From Ulva prolifera (lineage: Eukaryota; Chlorophyta; Ulvophyceae; Ulvales; Ulvaceae), in contig CM041196.1 of NCBI GenBank assembly GCA_023078555.1, positions 2,914,001 through 2,978,000 on the forward strand: DNA of 64,000 nt, read 5' to 3'. Shown one piece after another: positions 46,501 to 59,900 of this stretch; the stretch's first letter is position 1; each line of letters opens with the position of its first letter. Made by a program: the position numbers and the translations under genes. The notes under the pieces were generated by a model. That model was given only the letters and a program-made list of their open reading frames with translations. It had not been told where the DNA came from and did no database searches.

Positions 46501-47460
46501 TCCGACGGCTTGTTCGGCCCCGCGCTGGCGCGCCTCGCGTGCTTCTCCAGCTCCACCAACCCCGACACCCCCGAGTTTGACCTCTCCTCGGAGCACATCT
46601 TCTCGCTTGCGAACAACAAGCTCGGCGGCTCGGTGCCGGTCGGCCTCGTGAACGCGTACATCGCTCAGCTCGAGAACGGGGTGTCGCTCGAGTTTGACCT
46701 CCGCGGCAACAGCTTCTCGTGCCCCGCGTTCACAGACGAGCAGGAGTTCCTGCTCGGCTCGAGCAACCGCATCGAGATGCTCGGCTGCGGCGGCAAGAGC
46801 AGCGGCGGCGGCGCCGTCCGTGCGGTCGTCGGCGTGCTGATCGCGCTGATGGTCGCCGGCGCGGCCGCGGCGATGTTCATCCTGTACAAGCGCCGCAGCC
46901 GCAAGGGGTGGTACCGGGACTCCGGCGCCAACGCGAGCACGTACGTTGACCGCGCTGAGGCGTCTCGACTCAATGCGAGCAACGGCTGGTTCACCGGCAA
47001 GGGGGATGACAAGCAGTTCAGCGCCGGGCTCGATGAGCCGACCGGGAACAACAGCAGCTGGGGATTCATGCCATTCCTCGGCCGTGGCGGGCAACCCGTC
47101 AGCAGTCTGCTCGGCGGATGGTCCCGCGCCGACACGAACGACAACGGCGCCGGCTTCTCGGCCATGCAGTCGCAGCCGAGCGGTGGTCTGCAGCTGCCGG
47201 TCAGTGGCGCACGCGCGCTGCAGATCAAGACGGCGGCGAGCGGCGGCGCGCCGGGCGTGGGCGGGAAGGCGGGGGCGGCCGTGACGAGCGTCGAGCTCGC
47301 TTCGCCAATGTCGGACCTGAGTGCCGGCAGCCTCGAGGGTGACACAGGGGGGGCTGGCCTGGATGTGGACGACCGCAGCGAGCTCAGCAGCGAAGGGGAC
47401 CAGCAACGGAACATGCGGCTGACTTTCAATGCCGCGTATGCTCCCGTCGAACAGCCATAA
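43599..47460 (+). CDS. Leucine-rich-repeat receptor-like membrane protein without kinase
   Basis: The ATG at 43599 starts a signal peptide (VVIALLALVGALAPTANA). The first part is a beta-rich ectodomain (RFYTFEVPLNLTNLSF) with at least two introns before about 44550. A Cys-rich cap follows (CCDGEAGPC, SSPGNHCDADGEITHLDLS). Exon borders are clear afterwards: ...KKLQ at 44771, 45206-45889 and 46351-47460, all phase 0. LRR units include LRYLELGNLPGLTGSLP, LIHLGLSNTSVGGTLP, LQVLDVAGNAIGAVP and ALRRLDLSHNHYSGGL. The C-terminal part has one transmembrane helix (VVGVLIALMVAGAAAAMFIL) and basic stop-transfer KRRSRK, then about 180 Gly/Ser/Asn/Ala-rich cytosolic residues ending at TAA. No kinase domain is present, so it is an LRR receptor-like protein. 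It would act at the surface, in ligand or matrix binding. Confidence 0.82.
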
Positions 47461-49846
47461 GGCGCCTGCGCCGACCGCAGCGCCCCCGGCGCAAATGCAT
47501 GCGCGGTATTCGAACCAATGACTATTTCCTGTAGGTAGTTGAGGTGTCCTTTCTTGTGTTTGTGCGGTGCAGCATTGGCTCTCCGCGCTATTTTCTGTCC
47601 TCCTTGACACCTTTCCATTCCAGCGTCTATGCAGGCAGGCTGTAGAGCTGCCAGGTAGACGAGATTAGAGTGGCCCGATAGGATCAGTTGTCCTGCCGCG
47701 GGCAGTCGTGACGGGCCGCGATGTAGGCATGACAGTGAGCCGATTGTAAATCGGAATGGCTGGGTCGTGCGTCACGTGGCGCGTCATGGGGCGACGCGGT
47801 TGTGCATGCGCGCCACGTGGCGCATAGACGCATGATTCCTCTGTTGTGTTATCCATCTCTCCTGAACATGGAACTCCGGCAACTGACTCATCCCATGCAT
47901 ATGCAGGAAAGGAGACAAGAAGTGAAGCAGAGATAGTATAACAAGGCAGAAAGAAGTTTTTTTATATTGATTTGTTGCGAGCTGGTTGGTGTGGTGATGA
48001 CTGATTCGATGTGGCAGAGTGGGGACAGTCTCCATGAGGAGCTGCACACTGCAGCTTAGCCAGAATGGGTTGGTGAAGTGTGTATCGAATTTCATTTGCT
48101 GTTGCTGTGACTGGGAATGCCGTCAACGTATTCAACGTGTTCCCTCTCAGTGATCAACCGTCCGAGGCCGTGAACCGGGGCTGATCAAGTCTTCAGAGTA
48201 TATGGGTGTGGAATCAAATGCCTGGAAGGCTCTTGTGTGTGGTCCACCAGGTTACGTTATCGTCTGCTCTGTCGGTGATGCGAAGTCAGTGGCACAGGCA
48301 ACATTTCAATTGCCATGAATGATGTTACAGCGTTATCATCAACAGCAATGGCGCATACACCGTGCTGCTGTAACCGCTCGTCCCTGCACATTCAGCAGTT
48401 CGCCTGTCACATTTTGTGTGAAAATTTTCCTTCAGCCATCTGCAAGTACAAACGTTTGGGATTCACAGCACAATACCCATCACTCGCACTGCATGCACAA
48501 GGAAAACACAAAAAATTTGTATCTTTGAATTGTGCATACCCGATGTCATCGATGTTCGCCATGGAACGTTTCTACAAACTGTGCATGGGGCACAGGGTGT
48601 GCCCCGTGGCTTTATAGTACCATCATTTGCATTCGCCCAAGGCAGCATCGGTGCATAGGGAACCTGCAAAACATGTAGGCGCTGTTGATAGGCACATTCA
48701 ATTCACCATGAATCGTGTCACCGCTGCCAAGCAGAGCTGTCAGCCTCATTACGCAGCGGCTGCTGCGTCAACAGCAAGCAGTGTGAGTTGCACAACAGTG
48801 TGCTGTCTCCGCACCACACAATTGCTGTGCTGAGCAACTGCGGCAGACAATTGCATGCAAGAAGACAACACGCGCATCGCCTTCGTGAGGATTGCACATG
48901 GAGAGTCACCTGGGATGGCCTGCTCACGTCCAGAATGGTATCCTGGTGCAAGCCACAGGAAGTAATGCTCTCCAACACACACTTGTAATGCTGACAATTG
49001 TCATGCACATTGTGATGGACCTGTCCACCTAGGTCAGCATGTGCCTAGTGGAATCATGTGGCAGGCTCTTGCAACACAAAAGGCTGTGTGATTTGTGTCA
49101 GGTGCATGGAGTGCAGAGCAGTGAGCATGTGTCACAGCAACAGGCTGCAAGGTGCCCCCGGCGCAGTTTGCTGGGTGAGTGGGTGACCGTGCAGGATCGC
49201 TGCGTGCGGTATTCGCCGGCCACCGGTGACCGTGGGATTGCTTTTGTTTCCGACCCTTTCAGTGTTGTGGAGAACATTAGCTTCAGGCACCTGAGCATGG
49301 CTCAGCCATGGCCAGTGAAATGATGCATGTGCGTACGCACACCTTGGGGGGTTGTTCAGTGGGCAAGAGAGAAGTCGCAAGCACGTGCAACCTGGATGAT
49401 TGCTCAGCACAGTGCGATGGCAGACTGACCAGCTGCTGTCGAAGTGCCTCCAACAGCAATTGGACGCCCATCACCTGCCCATCACCTGCGCATGGTACAT
49501 GACTTGGGATCTGCGGACAATGTTGTGACATGTCATACAACCCGATCATGACAAGTGCAATGCAAAGTCACATAGAGCTGCAAAATGTCCATCTTGTCTC
49601 ATTGAGATAGGCTGGACGGTTTCTGGCAGGATTTTGTTGATGCACCCAATGCATGCGAACTTGACCACGTCGACGAAACAGACCTTCTTGCTGATCAACA
49701 CTCGTCATCACAGGCGTCAGAATACCTTGGAGATTTAAGGAAGCAATGTGGACGTGATATCTCATGCATATTAACTCTCCAGGGGTCTGTTTGCGTACCG
49801 TTCTGCGATTCGGAAGCTTTCACCAGTTTTCATTCTGAAGATCAGG
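47461..49846. other. Intergenic; no firm gene
   Basis: A 6-bp hairpin at 47740-47754 encloses TGTAA, the polyadenylation signal used by many green algae, 285 bases past the LRR stop. A 14-bp palindrome with a CACGTG core lies at 47809-47822. The remaining open frames on both strands (for example 49039-49323) lack splice partners and motifs. Confidence 0.35.
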
Positions 49847-51733
49847 ATGGACGCCAAAAAAACGGTTGTGGTAGTGGGAGCATCTTTTGGAGGGCTTGCT
49901 ACAGCTAAGGAGCTTGCCACTGCCAAGGGTGACAAATTACATGTTGTTCTGGTCGACAGGCGCGCCTACCTGGACCTCAACTTTGGGAGCCCACGCGTGT
50001 TGGTCAAGCCGGAAGAAGCACAAAGCCTAGTTTATCCGCTATCATCGCTGCCTTGGATGAAGAAATGCACGTTTGTGCAAGCTGTTGTGAAGTCCATTGA
50101 CAAGACGCACATCGAGTTCGAAGGCAGGGACGACATGAAGTACGACTTTTGTGTGATCTGTACCGGTGCGCCCGCTCTACGACGTACAAATGCTTACTCA
50201 CCGCGCTTCCATTTGATTGCGGCTGCATGCTGAGTTATCATCTGCGATCGCGGGATATCACGTGAGGTCGCCCAGGACTTCCCTCTGTATGACACAACCT
50301 GGCTCAGTAAGCGCAATACGGATCCCAACACAGGTGCACGTGCGTATTACAGGATCTTTGTACTCGAACACATTTTGCAAAGGCACTGATACATTGACTG
50401 CTGAGGAGCGACTTGTCCAATATAAGGATGGCGCAGCTGAAGTACAAGCAGCAAAGAGTGCTCTGGTCATTGGCGGGGGATTTGTAAGTGCAACTGATGC
50501 TGAGCCTCAAGGCGCCCATGCACCTGTACCAGCATTGTTACAGCCCGCTGCAGGTAGTTCTGCTATCTCTGGAGATACTTTGCTTCAGATATGCTGACAT
50601 GCAGACGGGGATGGAAATGGCAGCTGAAGCGAAAGAAGCAGGCGTGGATTCGGTCACAATGGTCCATAGCAAAGACTTTGTCACAAACACACCTGAACAA
50701 GGCAAAATCCCCCTGCAGCGTTTGAAGAAGATTGGTGTTGATGTCCTCCTGAACTCAAAGGCAGAGCATATCGAAGACCGCACATATCAGGTTGCAGGTG
50801 AACAGCGCACATTCGATGTTGTATACAAGTGCTTTGGTTTCAGCACAGTGCATGCTGCGCTGGTGACACCTCTAGGCGATGTGCTGACACCTACAGGTGC
50901 TGTTGCTGTCAATGAATCTTTCCAGGTGTGGTATCCATACACTCATGCTCAAGTTCTGTCACAGTTTTTCTGCATGGCACATTTACACAGACGTATTGCA
51001 TGTACCATATTGTATGTACCATAAGTTGTCTGGTGGCTGTCACTGTGCGGCTCATCTGCATGTATACATAGGCGCGCCTTGACATGTGACATGTGGCGAG
51101 GTCCCTGAGCAGGGGTTGAGTCCCTGTGTAGGTTTATGGTAGCCAGGGGCCATGAATGCAGCCTTCTGTGGGTCTGTGGTCCCTCCGGAGACAACCGATC
51201 TGGACATGGCATGCCGTGAGAGCTCGCTGCGTGGTCAGTGCAGTCAGTGACTTTGTGTTTATGTTGTGTCATGAATGAGGGGCACATGCGAATTTCGAGT
51301 CGCGTCTGATCTACATCGTTCTTGAAATGCTGATATCATTGCTAAATCATCGAGGCAGCCATGCCATCAGGTGGACACCCCCCCCTTGGGCCCCGCCTTC
51401 CCTGGTCCCAACACGTGACTTCGTCACTTGCAGGTAAAAGGTTACTCCAACATCTTTGCAGTCGGTGATGCAGTCGATGTTGACGATGACCATCTAGCCT
51501 ACCAGGCAATCAACCATGGCAAGGCTGTGGGCAAAGCCATTCTGAAGCTTGCAGCCAATCCAAATGCTAAGTTGCCGAAATGGAAGCGCAATAATGGCTT
51601 CAGGATGGCAGTGTTGGTGCTGGGCCCGAAGAATGTGCTGGCACTTGTGGGTGCCAAGACATGCATAACATATGTGCCCGGCTCTATGAACACTATGAAG
51701 CTGCAGTCAACTAAGAAGAGCCTGGGCTTGTGA
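49847..51733 (+). CDS. FSP1/AIFM2-like NAD(P)H-quinone oxidoreductase
   Basis: FAD/NAD(P)-binding oxidoreductase of the AIF family, closest to FSP1/AIFM2 and plant AIF-like proteins, which reduce ubiquinone-type quinones with NAD(P)H and limit lipid peroxidation. Four exons (49847-50165, 50353-50483, 50605-50925, 51434-51733) with phases 1, 0, 0 give 356 residues, near the family size. The FAD-binding Rossmann motif VVVVGASFGGLATAKEL starts at residue 7. CVICTG precedes the second dinucleotide site ALVIGGGF, joined to TGMEMAAEAKEAG, with a final Gly less regular than usual. The C-terminal FAD contact is YSNIFAVGDAVDVD, followed by AYQAINHGKAVGKAI. No mitochondrial presequence is obvious. The human N-myristoylation start (MG) is absent (MDAKK), so membrane attachment would differ. 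Confidence 0.88.
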
Positions 51734-53538
51734 ACCGTGACAATACAAAGAAGGTGGGTTCCATACACTGGATGTACAAATACATGACAGTACATGTAGA
51801 TGTACTGGCAGGTGTTGGTGGACCTGGCAGCTGGTCAATGATGACTACTGTTTTGGTTGCAAGTCTGGCTTGCAATTATGCACAGATCAATGCTGCACTG
51901 GCCTATGTCAATACAATTTACAGCACCACCGTGCAGGTGAATGTAGCTTTGATCCATGATGACAGCCCACAGTCGCAACTGGCTCCAGCTCCTGCATGAT
52001 GCAACTTGCGATCGCCACTCTGTTCCAGTGGCTAGACAGTGCAGAGCAGCAGAGCACTATGATGCTGACCTTTGAACCGGTGCATCAACGCGTAGAAGAG
52101 AAAAATCAACAAATTAATTGATTTGTACAGTAAAGTAAAGTAAATCCGGGGAATTTGTTCCCAGGAAGCAGTAAATCCGGGGAAATATTGCAGAGGGTGG
52201 TGATGAACAGACTGGTCCGAATTGCGATCCGAGTCTTTTTCCATAATATTTAACTGTATATCCATACAGTTTCTGGGTTATGAGTGGGCACGGTGGCATG
52301 CCGGACGCTCGGTGGACAATGGGTTTCGCAGGCTTGTGCATATTCGCCAATTCGTGACCGTCTATCGCTTGAGTTGTCGCTTCTCCGGGAGATGCTCTGC
52401 TGCGCATGACAAAACCTTACACGCAAGATTTGGGGGGACGGCTGAAAACACGCACATGCGCGGGAGGCAGCTCAGCGCAAGTACTCTCGCGTGGTCGGAT
52501 GCGCTTTCGGCTTCGGCGCTTGCGCGTAGCTGCAGGGGAGCTGACCTATGCGTCGAGGTCGGCCTTTCCCAATGTTTTGATCGGCGATGCATCGCAGTTC
52601 ACATTCAAACAGCTATAGCCGCACATACGTTTGGCGCCTCTACTGGGTATATCGGGCCGGACAGCACGCGCTTCGACGTCGATCCAATGCATGCAACTAG
52701 TAGTATTGCGAATTTCAGCCAGAAACGAATGGTCCATGCAGCTGTGATGAAGTGCATGACCCTGCTGATCGTGGCTAAGGGAACAGCCGGATCCGGAGGC
52801 CTCACCTGACGGAGCGCGATTCGTGCCCTGACGCCACAGATTCAAGGACCGCTTCCGCTGTATCGTGTACGTGGGGTCCCCCCTCAATTTACTTCCCCAT
52901 CCCCCCCCTCTCCCCCCCCCCCTCTATGTTAAGCGCCCTTGGACAGCAGGCTCACTGTGATGCCGCTATCATCCATTATCTGCTTTTGACCTCCGCAGAA
53001 AGACAAGCTGCTGGGAACACTCGCCGTTCAAATGCTGTCGAGGGCCATCGTTTCTGTTTAAAGTACTGCTATATTTGAACTTGCGACCCGCCTGGCCTGC
53101 ACCTTGTGTAGCCGCGCTCTCCGGGGGTCGACGTGAACGAGCAGCGCTCGCAACACCGGCCCTGTACCGCAACGACGGTCTCCATCAGGCGATGTTTAAA
53201 AGTGTGCATCCATTCATTTCATGCTACTTCTTGCCCAGCTGCTGACAGTATCGGGTTGCTTTTCTGCCATAAGCGTCCAGCAAAGGCCGCGACCAGGAGG
53301 TCGCGACCAGCGATCCCATTTTTCAGCGTCACGCTGACATCCGCCACCACCGATTGCCCCCCCCGTGCAGTATACTTAGTTTATTTGGCCATTTTTAGGG
53401 CTGAGCTTTGCAATGTGGGCACCATATCAAGCGGTCCCGTCCTTCTGGCTGGCCCCCTCCAATCCGTGAACCCGTGTGCCCCAAGTCCCCTTCCAGCCAG
53501 GCCATCGCTGTGCCCCTCCAAGTGCATCCTTGGAAGTC
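51734..53538. other. Intergenic; no firm gene
   Basis: Contains a local direct repeat of GTAAATCCGGGGAA (about 52139-52183), preceded by AGTAAAGTAAAGTAAA, and a C-rich tract at 52895-52924. Open frames on both strands from 52222 to 52887 have no splice support. The end should include the promoter of the CxxC protein gene. Confidence 0.35.
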
Positions 53539-56088
53539 ATGGGTCCCTCTGGCGCAACCACTGCGGAGGCTGTCACTGCCTCTCAGAAGCAGCCGTCAAC
53601 CATGCAAGCTGCTGCAGTCCGCCCCAGCAGCGCCACTCACGAAGCTGAGCCAAGCTCCAACGTTAAAGCCGACGTCCGCGTCAACCTCCCGATAGTCACC
53701 GAATTCTCCAGAGAATTCTCCGCCGACGAGATCAAGCGGAAGTACCGCGCCCTGTGCGACCAGCACCCCCCATCAAAAGAGTTCACCCGGTACCTGGACA
53801 ACCTCACTCTACAGCTCCACTGCCCCCCACCCCTCCTCACACCCGAACCGTTCCCACCCCACCCGGCAACTCCACCACCATACCCGCTGTCCGCGTACAC
53901 CGTGCACGCGCCAGTGCGTGTGCCCAGGCCTTCGCCTCCAGCGCACCATGTCGCGCTCAGCAGCTCCACCAGCTTGCGGTACTGCCTCATGGGCAAGGCC
54001 GCAGGAGACCCGCGGTTCCACTATGCCCCCCCATCTCGCCCCGTCTCCCGGGCGCACTCCAGCGCAGCCATGCGTTCGACGCCGGAGCCGATGCCGCGCA
54101 GCAGCAACGGCAACCGCACTGCGGCGGATGTGGGGGCCGGAGGCGGCTCCCGCATGCAGGTGGTGCAGAAGGTGTGTGCGGTGTGCCGCCGCCTGCACGA
54201 CGTGCAGCGAACGGCCACCAAGGCACGGTACTGCATCCAGTGCGAGAAGCTGCGCTGGCAGCTGCGGGCGTACGGCGGGAAGGTGCACCACCTGCGTGAG
54301 GCGTACCAGCAGGTCGACGACGCGGGCGACATCCCCGCGCTCCTCGCGGCCGCGAAGAACTTCGCGAAGCTCGACGCCGGCGAGCCGATGTCGCCGGCCG
54401 CGCCGCAGGCCGCGGCGGCGCCGCTGCGGAGCTCCGCGGGTCGGAGCGACTCGCGCCCGGGGTCCGCCGCGCCGAGCAGCGCCGGGGTGACGGACGGAGA
54501 TACAGAGGGGGACGTCGACGCTGACGGCGGGGAGCAGGCGGCCGCCCCGGGCCTTCCCAGCAGCGCCGAGGAGGGTGGGCAGGTTGGTGCGGAGGGTGGA
54601 GCCGGGGCTGCGATGCCCTCGCAAGGAGAGGAGGCCCTCGATGAGCTGGCGGCACTGCTTGCAGGGTTGCCTGTTCGGTCTGGCAAGGTGCGCTGCGGCC
54701 CAACTGATGCTTGGTGTTTGAGCCTGAAGGGGCCAGTTTGCTGCCGGTCAGTGAGGACATGGCATGGGCATCAAGCCATGCACGCAGTGGAGTGGTGGGT
54801 AAGCTATGTGTGCTACAGTGGACCCGCATGACTGCTGCTGCATGATTGGTTGCGTCACCATCTTGGGCTCTGTGGTGAGCCCTGATCCAGTATAGTGCAC
54901 ACCTGCAGTCCCGCGCCCTTGCTACGGTTTGTAGATTCGTTGCAATGCTCATGACTCCAGATATGACGTGGAGGCCATCCCGCGCACCTTGACTGAGGTC
55001 TCTCTCCAGGTGCTGTGCCGAGTCCAAGTATGCTTGATGTCACAACCGTGTGCATGTGGAGCAGTTTCTCCATGGTCAAGATGAGTCACGGCTGCTGCTG
55101 GCCACCTCTGGCACCGCACACTGCTTTTCTTGTGTGCTGCCACATCTGCCCTGTGACAAATAGGCCTGAAGCCTGAGACCTGTATGCTGAAGCCTTCAGT
55201 CTGAGGCCGCAGCTGTTGCAGTAAGAGGGACGCACGATGAACGTCCTTACAATCTTCGTACTTGGCACAATTCATCAACAGGATCGCCTTGTATTCTGCG
55301 CTCATCACCACACCATGACTAGGCCTGCCAAGGATTGAATCATTCCAAAGGTATCTTCCGGGCGCTGTGAACATGGGATCGAACAGCCAACTCGGGGGTG
55401 CTGTGCAGAACGGAGGGGCCGGGGACGTGGCCGGCAGCGACCCGATGCAGCGGCGTGCGGCAATGGAGGCGCGGCCGTGCGACCTTTGCGCGACGGCCTT
55501 CGTCACCCCCATCCACAGCACTTCGCTGCTCTGCGAGTGCGACTTCGCCCCACCCCCCTGGTCGCCCCCCGTCCCCCCTGCCCCAGCGGGTCCCTGCCGT
55601 GCAGTGGCTGTGGCCTGTGTCTAGTGAGTGTGTAACGATGCACTATTCCCCAACGCATCTGTTGCCTGGCACGGCTCCATTGAGCGGCACACCGTGTATG
55701 GACACGCAGACGTGGCAGCACTGACAGCTGGGAGCTAGCTTTCGCCTTCTTGGGAGCATCCCTGAGCACAGCAAGTCATGCTCTTGTTTTGGTGCGTCTG
55801 TTGTCGAGCGTTCACGACACCTTGATGCCAGGGAGTGATGGTCGAGGTGGTTGCAGGGCATGTGAGGGGCTGAAGGTGAGTGCCAAGAAAGCTGGGTACA
55901 CTTACACAGAGCTACAGCAGGGCGTCGCCTCGGGCCACATCCAGCCTCATACACAGCCCTCCGTGACGGATATCCGGCGCCTGCTGGGAGATATGTTCCT
56001 GGGCAAGGCCATCAAGGTCCCACGAGACCGGAAGGACCGGTCGCAGCCCTCTGGCAAGACGCCGCCGCCAGCTGGGCCAGTGGCTTGA
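53539..56088 (+). CDS. Protein with two CxxC-CxxC zinc-binding motifs
   Basis: The ATG at 53539 is used, although the frame is open from a GTG at 53474. The N-terminal exon has an acidic/basic helix (EFSREFSADEIKRKYRALCD). A second exon, reached by an intron near 53790-53960, runs to 54687 and carries CAVCRRLHDVQRTATKARYC, then IQC: C-x2-C-x16-C-x2-C. It ends in an Ala/Gly/Ser-rich segment. A third exon ends at 55536. Joined in phase 2 to the last exon (55857-56088), it completes CDLCATAFVTPIHSTSLLC, then EAC: C-x2-C-x14-C-x2-C. The fourth cysteine of this second site exists only after splicing, which supports the model. The spacing suggests zinc binding, B-box- or ribbon-like, but I recognise no family. 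The C-terminus is basic and Pro-rich. Nucleic-acid or protein binding would be a guess. Confidence 0.6.
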
Positions 56089-56956
56089 GGCAGTCCAGGT
56101 GGATAACTATGGTCGGGACGGCTGTTAATGCCGTCCCCTGGCATGTGGCTGCAAGTTTTTCTGGGGCGTGATTCCTGCAAGAGTCGTGTGCTTTGGCTCC
56201 GGCTGCCTGTAGTGTAGCCCAGGACTTTTCGTGCACACACAGTGTGACCAGGCTGATGGTAATCATTGTCTGCCTTTGTGCTGTGGGTAGCCTGCGAAGG
56301 CGCGGAGACGGAATGTGACAGTACTGAATATTGTCTGGTTGGAGCAGTCCAGGCTGGACTAGACAATGCGGGCATGGAATGCGCTTGCTCTGGGTGTGCC
56401 AGTGCGAGTCATCCCTCTTGATGTCGTGGTGTGGAAGCAAAGTAAACAACGCTGCTGCTGCAAAGGGTGGTGCAGATGCGGGTTGAGTGGTTGTGGTGCG
56501 GAGGTTGTGTGTTAGGTTGTGCTGTGCTCAGCTCATATCGCTGAACACTCCCATTCTTTCGTATTGAAGTAGAAGGTTATACTGTCATCTCTAGATCAGA
56601 GGTGTAGACGGTACCTGAACCAGGATGCAGCCCCACAGTCAAAGCTTGCAACTTGATGCAACCCAGTCATCCATCATGCATGCGCTGTACACCTGGTGAG
56701 CCGTTCACGTCGCGGCGCAATCAGGCGTACGTCTTCACGCTCTGGTGATGTCGATTGACTTGCTCGTTCAAGAGATGTGGCTACTGGTCGTGTATGCGTA
56801 GTTTGTGACCTCACGCAGCGTCGAGCTGTTGTGATAGTTCCGGCGTGGCTCTTCGTACGACAACTCCGCGAAGGCGTGCGCGAGCATTGCTACCACTGCG
56901 AGGCATGCAAACACCTGAACCTCTGTTAGATACCACTCTCTTAAGCTAGCGCGATC
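56089..56956. other. Intergenic; 3' UTR and upstream region of the tether gene
   Basis: No coding signal is seen. Frames at 55947-56449 on the minus strand overlap the end of the zinc-protein gene and have no motifs. Confidence 0.4.
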
Positions 56957-59900
56957 ATGGTGGTGGCTGCGATCATTGGGCTGGGCCTCGGGATGACCGG
57001 CGGTATAATGGTGCGTCTTGTATCACTAGCGGCGTTCCAGAAATTTAACTTTACACATGATGCTGTACATGGCACTGACCTCTTCCTTCACGGTTGTGCA
57101 TCCGTCTCCCGCGGGGCGCACACGCACCCCGGCCCACTCCGGATGATCACAACCATATGTGGCACCTCCCATCTGTCGCTCGTTCGCTTTTGTGGCAAGT
57201 ATATGACTGCTGATAGGCTGTCGTAACTCTTCATGCCGCTACTCGGTGTCTGAGAACAACCCGACACCCGAATCTTGGCAGCGTTGCCGACCACCTGGTG
57301 TAGATATGCAGCTGTAGTGTGCCAGCAGCATGCACACAGTAGCAAGTGACATGTGCAGATTGGGGGTCAGCTATTCAAGAATCAGGGAGATGTGGAAGAG
57401 GCCAAGTACAGAAACTATGACATTCTTTCAGACAATGACGAAAACGTCCCTGAGCCGATTGTCACGGGCATTGTCACGAAGGAGTATAGGGAAGTGCTGA
57501 AGTATGCTCCAAAGTGGACGACATGGCCTGACTATGAGCAGGTCAGGTGGCTCAACTCGACCATCGAGTGGTTGTGGCCTGGCCTAAACAAGGCCATCTG
57601 CAAAATGGTGTGTTTCCATGCAACACGGTCCATCGCAGTAGAGGAGCTTCAGTCACTCAGCACATTCTCATCCAGGACGCACTGCCACGCTGGTCGTGGA
57701 TCCTCTGATTCAAAGGCGGTCTCGCAGCTGTTTCTCGCTTTGCATCATGCAACATTGCATCATGGGTTTCTGGACCAATGCAGAGCTGAAGCACCGACAG
57801 TATGGTGAGGCAAACATGATTATTCTGTTCGCCTGCACTTGCAAAACGTAGCCAAAGTCCTTTGACGCCCTCTTGCACAGCCATGCCGTCGGTCCTCCCG
57901 TCCACCCAGACTCTATGGCACAACACATCCCAGCTGCATGCAGGACAGCAGCAGCTGCCCCATCATAAGCTCGTTCCCCAAGCATCCTTTGCACCCACAT
58001 ACACACCAATGCTTCCGCCACCGCAGTTCTGGAACATTTCCTCATGCAAAACGCCCATCACGCACACCCTCTTCCCTGCACGTCTCACGACCTATCAGCA
58101 CAGACTTTGAACAGCACAGCACCGAAGCCGAGGCCGAAAGCAAGCAAACAGTCCACATAACACATGCCCACACACGTAGTGAGCCCAAGGTCCAGCTCCA
58201 GCTCTCACCTGTAACCCTCTGCCACGCGGTCCCTCCTGCAGGTCATTGACATCATCAAGCCCATTCTCGAGGACGTGGTGGCGAAGCAGCCCATGCTCGA
58301 TGCCATCCGTGTCGAGGAGCTTGACCTCGGGGAGCTTCCTCTGCGCCTCGCGGGCCTTAAGGTGTACGACACGAAGGACGACGAGGTAATCATCGAAGCC
58401 CCGATCCAGTGGGGCTCCGCCATCAAGGTGCCCCCCCTCACCCCTGCCCGCACCCTGCCTCCAACGCCTCTCGCACATCTCCGCCCTCCGTTGCCGCAGC
58501 CTCCACGGCTGTGACGTGCTTTGCCACACTCGGTCCATCCGGCCGGTCCATTCGGCTGAGGCAGCATGGCCACATTCCTCGTGTCCCGCCTGTTGGCAAT
58601 CTGTCACTCCCGATCAACACATCCTGTTCTTGATTATCACACTACAACCAGCAAGTGCGTATCTCCATATAGCTGCATCGAACCACCCCATCGCAGCCGA
58701 GCTGACAGACGCTGTCTCGGGCATCCCAGTGCCTCGATGCCTCACACTCCAATTGTCAAGCTCTGTCCCATCAGAGCTCGGGTGCTAACAGTCCGGCGGC
58801 CGTGGCAGTGTTACCGCTGTCCTGCACCGCACTGTCCTGCACGCGCCGCCTCACGGCCTGTGCTGTGGCCATGCAGGTGCACGTCGCGGCGTGGGTGCGC
58901 GTCGGGCCGGTGTCGCTGTACGTGCCGGTCAAGATCGAGGACCTGCAGCTCGACGCACTCGCGCGCATCACCTTCCGGCCCCTCGTCGACAAGCTGCCCT
59001 GCATCGGCGCCGTCTCCGTCGCGCTCATGGACACGCCCTTCATCGACCTTACGCTCAAGCTCATCAACGACTGGGACATCATGTCGCTGCCCTTCATCCA
59101 CGAGGCGGTGCTCATGGGCGCCAAGATCGGCGCTGAACCCGTGCGCGCCCCCCGCCCCCGGGCAAGGCCATGCCACAGCAGCGTTGAACTTGTTTTTTCG
59201 GGCCCAATTATATACAACAGCTTCGAACATCTATGTCTAGTATCTGGTTGAAAGCCCTTGCAATGCTGCAACGCGACTGATGGCTTGTTTGACAGCCCCC
59301 GCTGTTGCTCTCACCCGCACAGCACGTGCTGTGTGCACCCGTGTGTAGCGTGTGTGGCCTGCGCGCCTGTATGCATCTCATCCTGTATGGCTGTGCCTCC
59401 TCACAGCTGGGACGGGTGTGTGCCGTGCACCCCTGTAGATCTTGTGCCTCGGCATATATCTGCGCAGCCTGCATGCATCTGCAGCCGCACCCCTGCTCCT
59501 TGCACCGACGCAGGTTCGTTGGCATCGCTGGCGCCGCCGCCGCCTGCCCTTTCAACACGGCATGGTGTTGTTCAGGCGACTGCATGCGCGCCAGTGCCGG
59601 CTTGCAACGGTTCAGTGCTGTCCTGCAAAGGTGCCACAGGCTGCGGCATCGTATGCCTGTCAGCGGCGCTCCACCTGCCCCGCTTGCTGCACTCCAACGG
59701 TGGAAACACTGCCGCAGAATCCAAGGATCAGGAGCCGTTGCATGGCAGCAAGCCAAGAGAGCCTGCGTAGCATTGGCACCAAACATACCCGCCTCAAACC
59801 AGGCTCACAGGCTGACAGAGGCTTGTGTGTGTGTAGCAAGTGGTGTATCCGAACCAGATCAATGTTCCGCTGATGGAGAATTCCGGCCTGCCGAAGCCGC

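Noticed and set aside
46258..47610. 450-codon minus-strand open frame
   Set aside because: Antisense shadow of the LRR protein C-terminal exon; GC-rich third codon positions keep it open.
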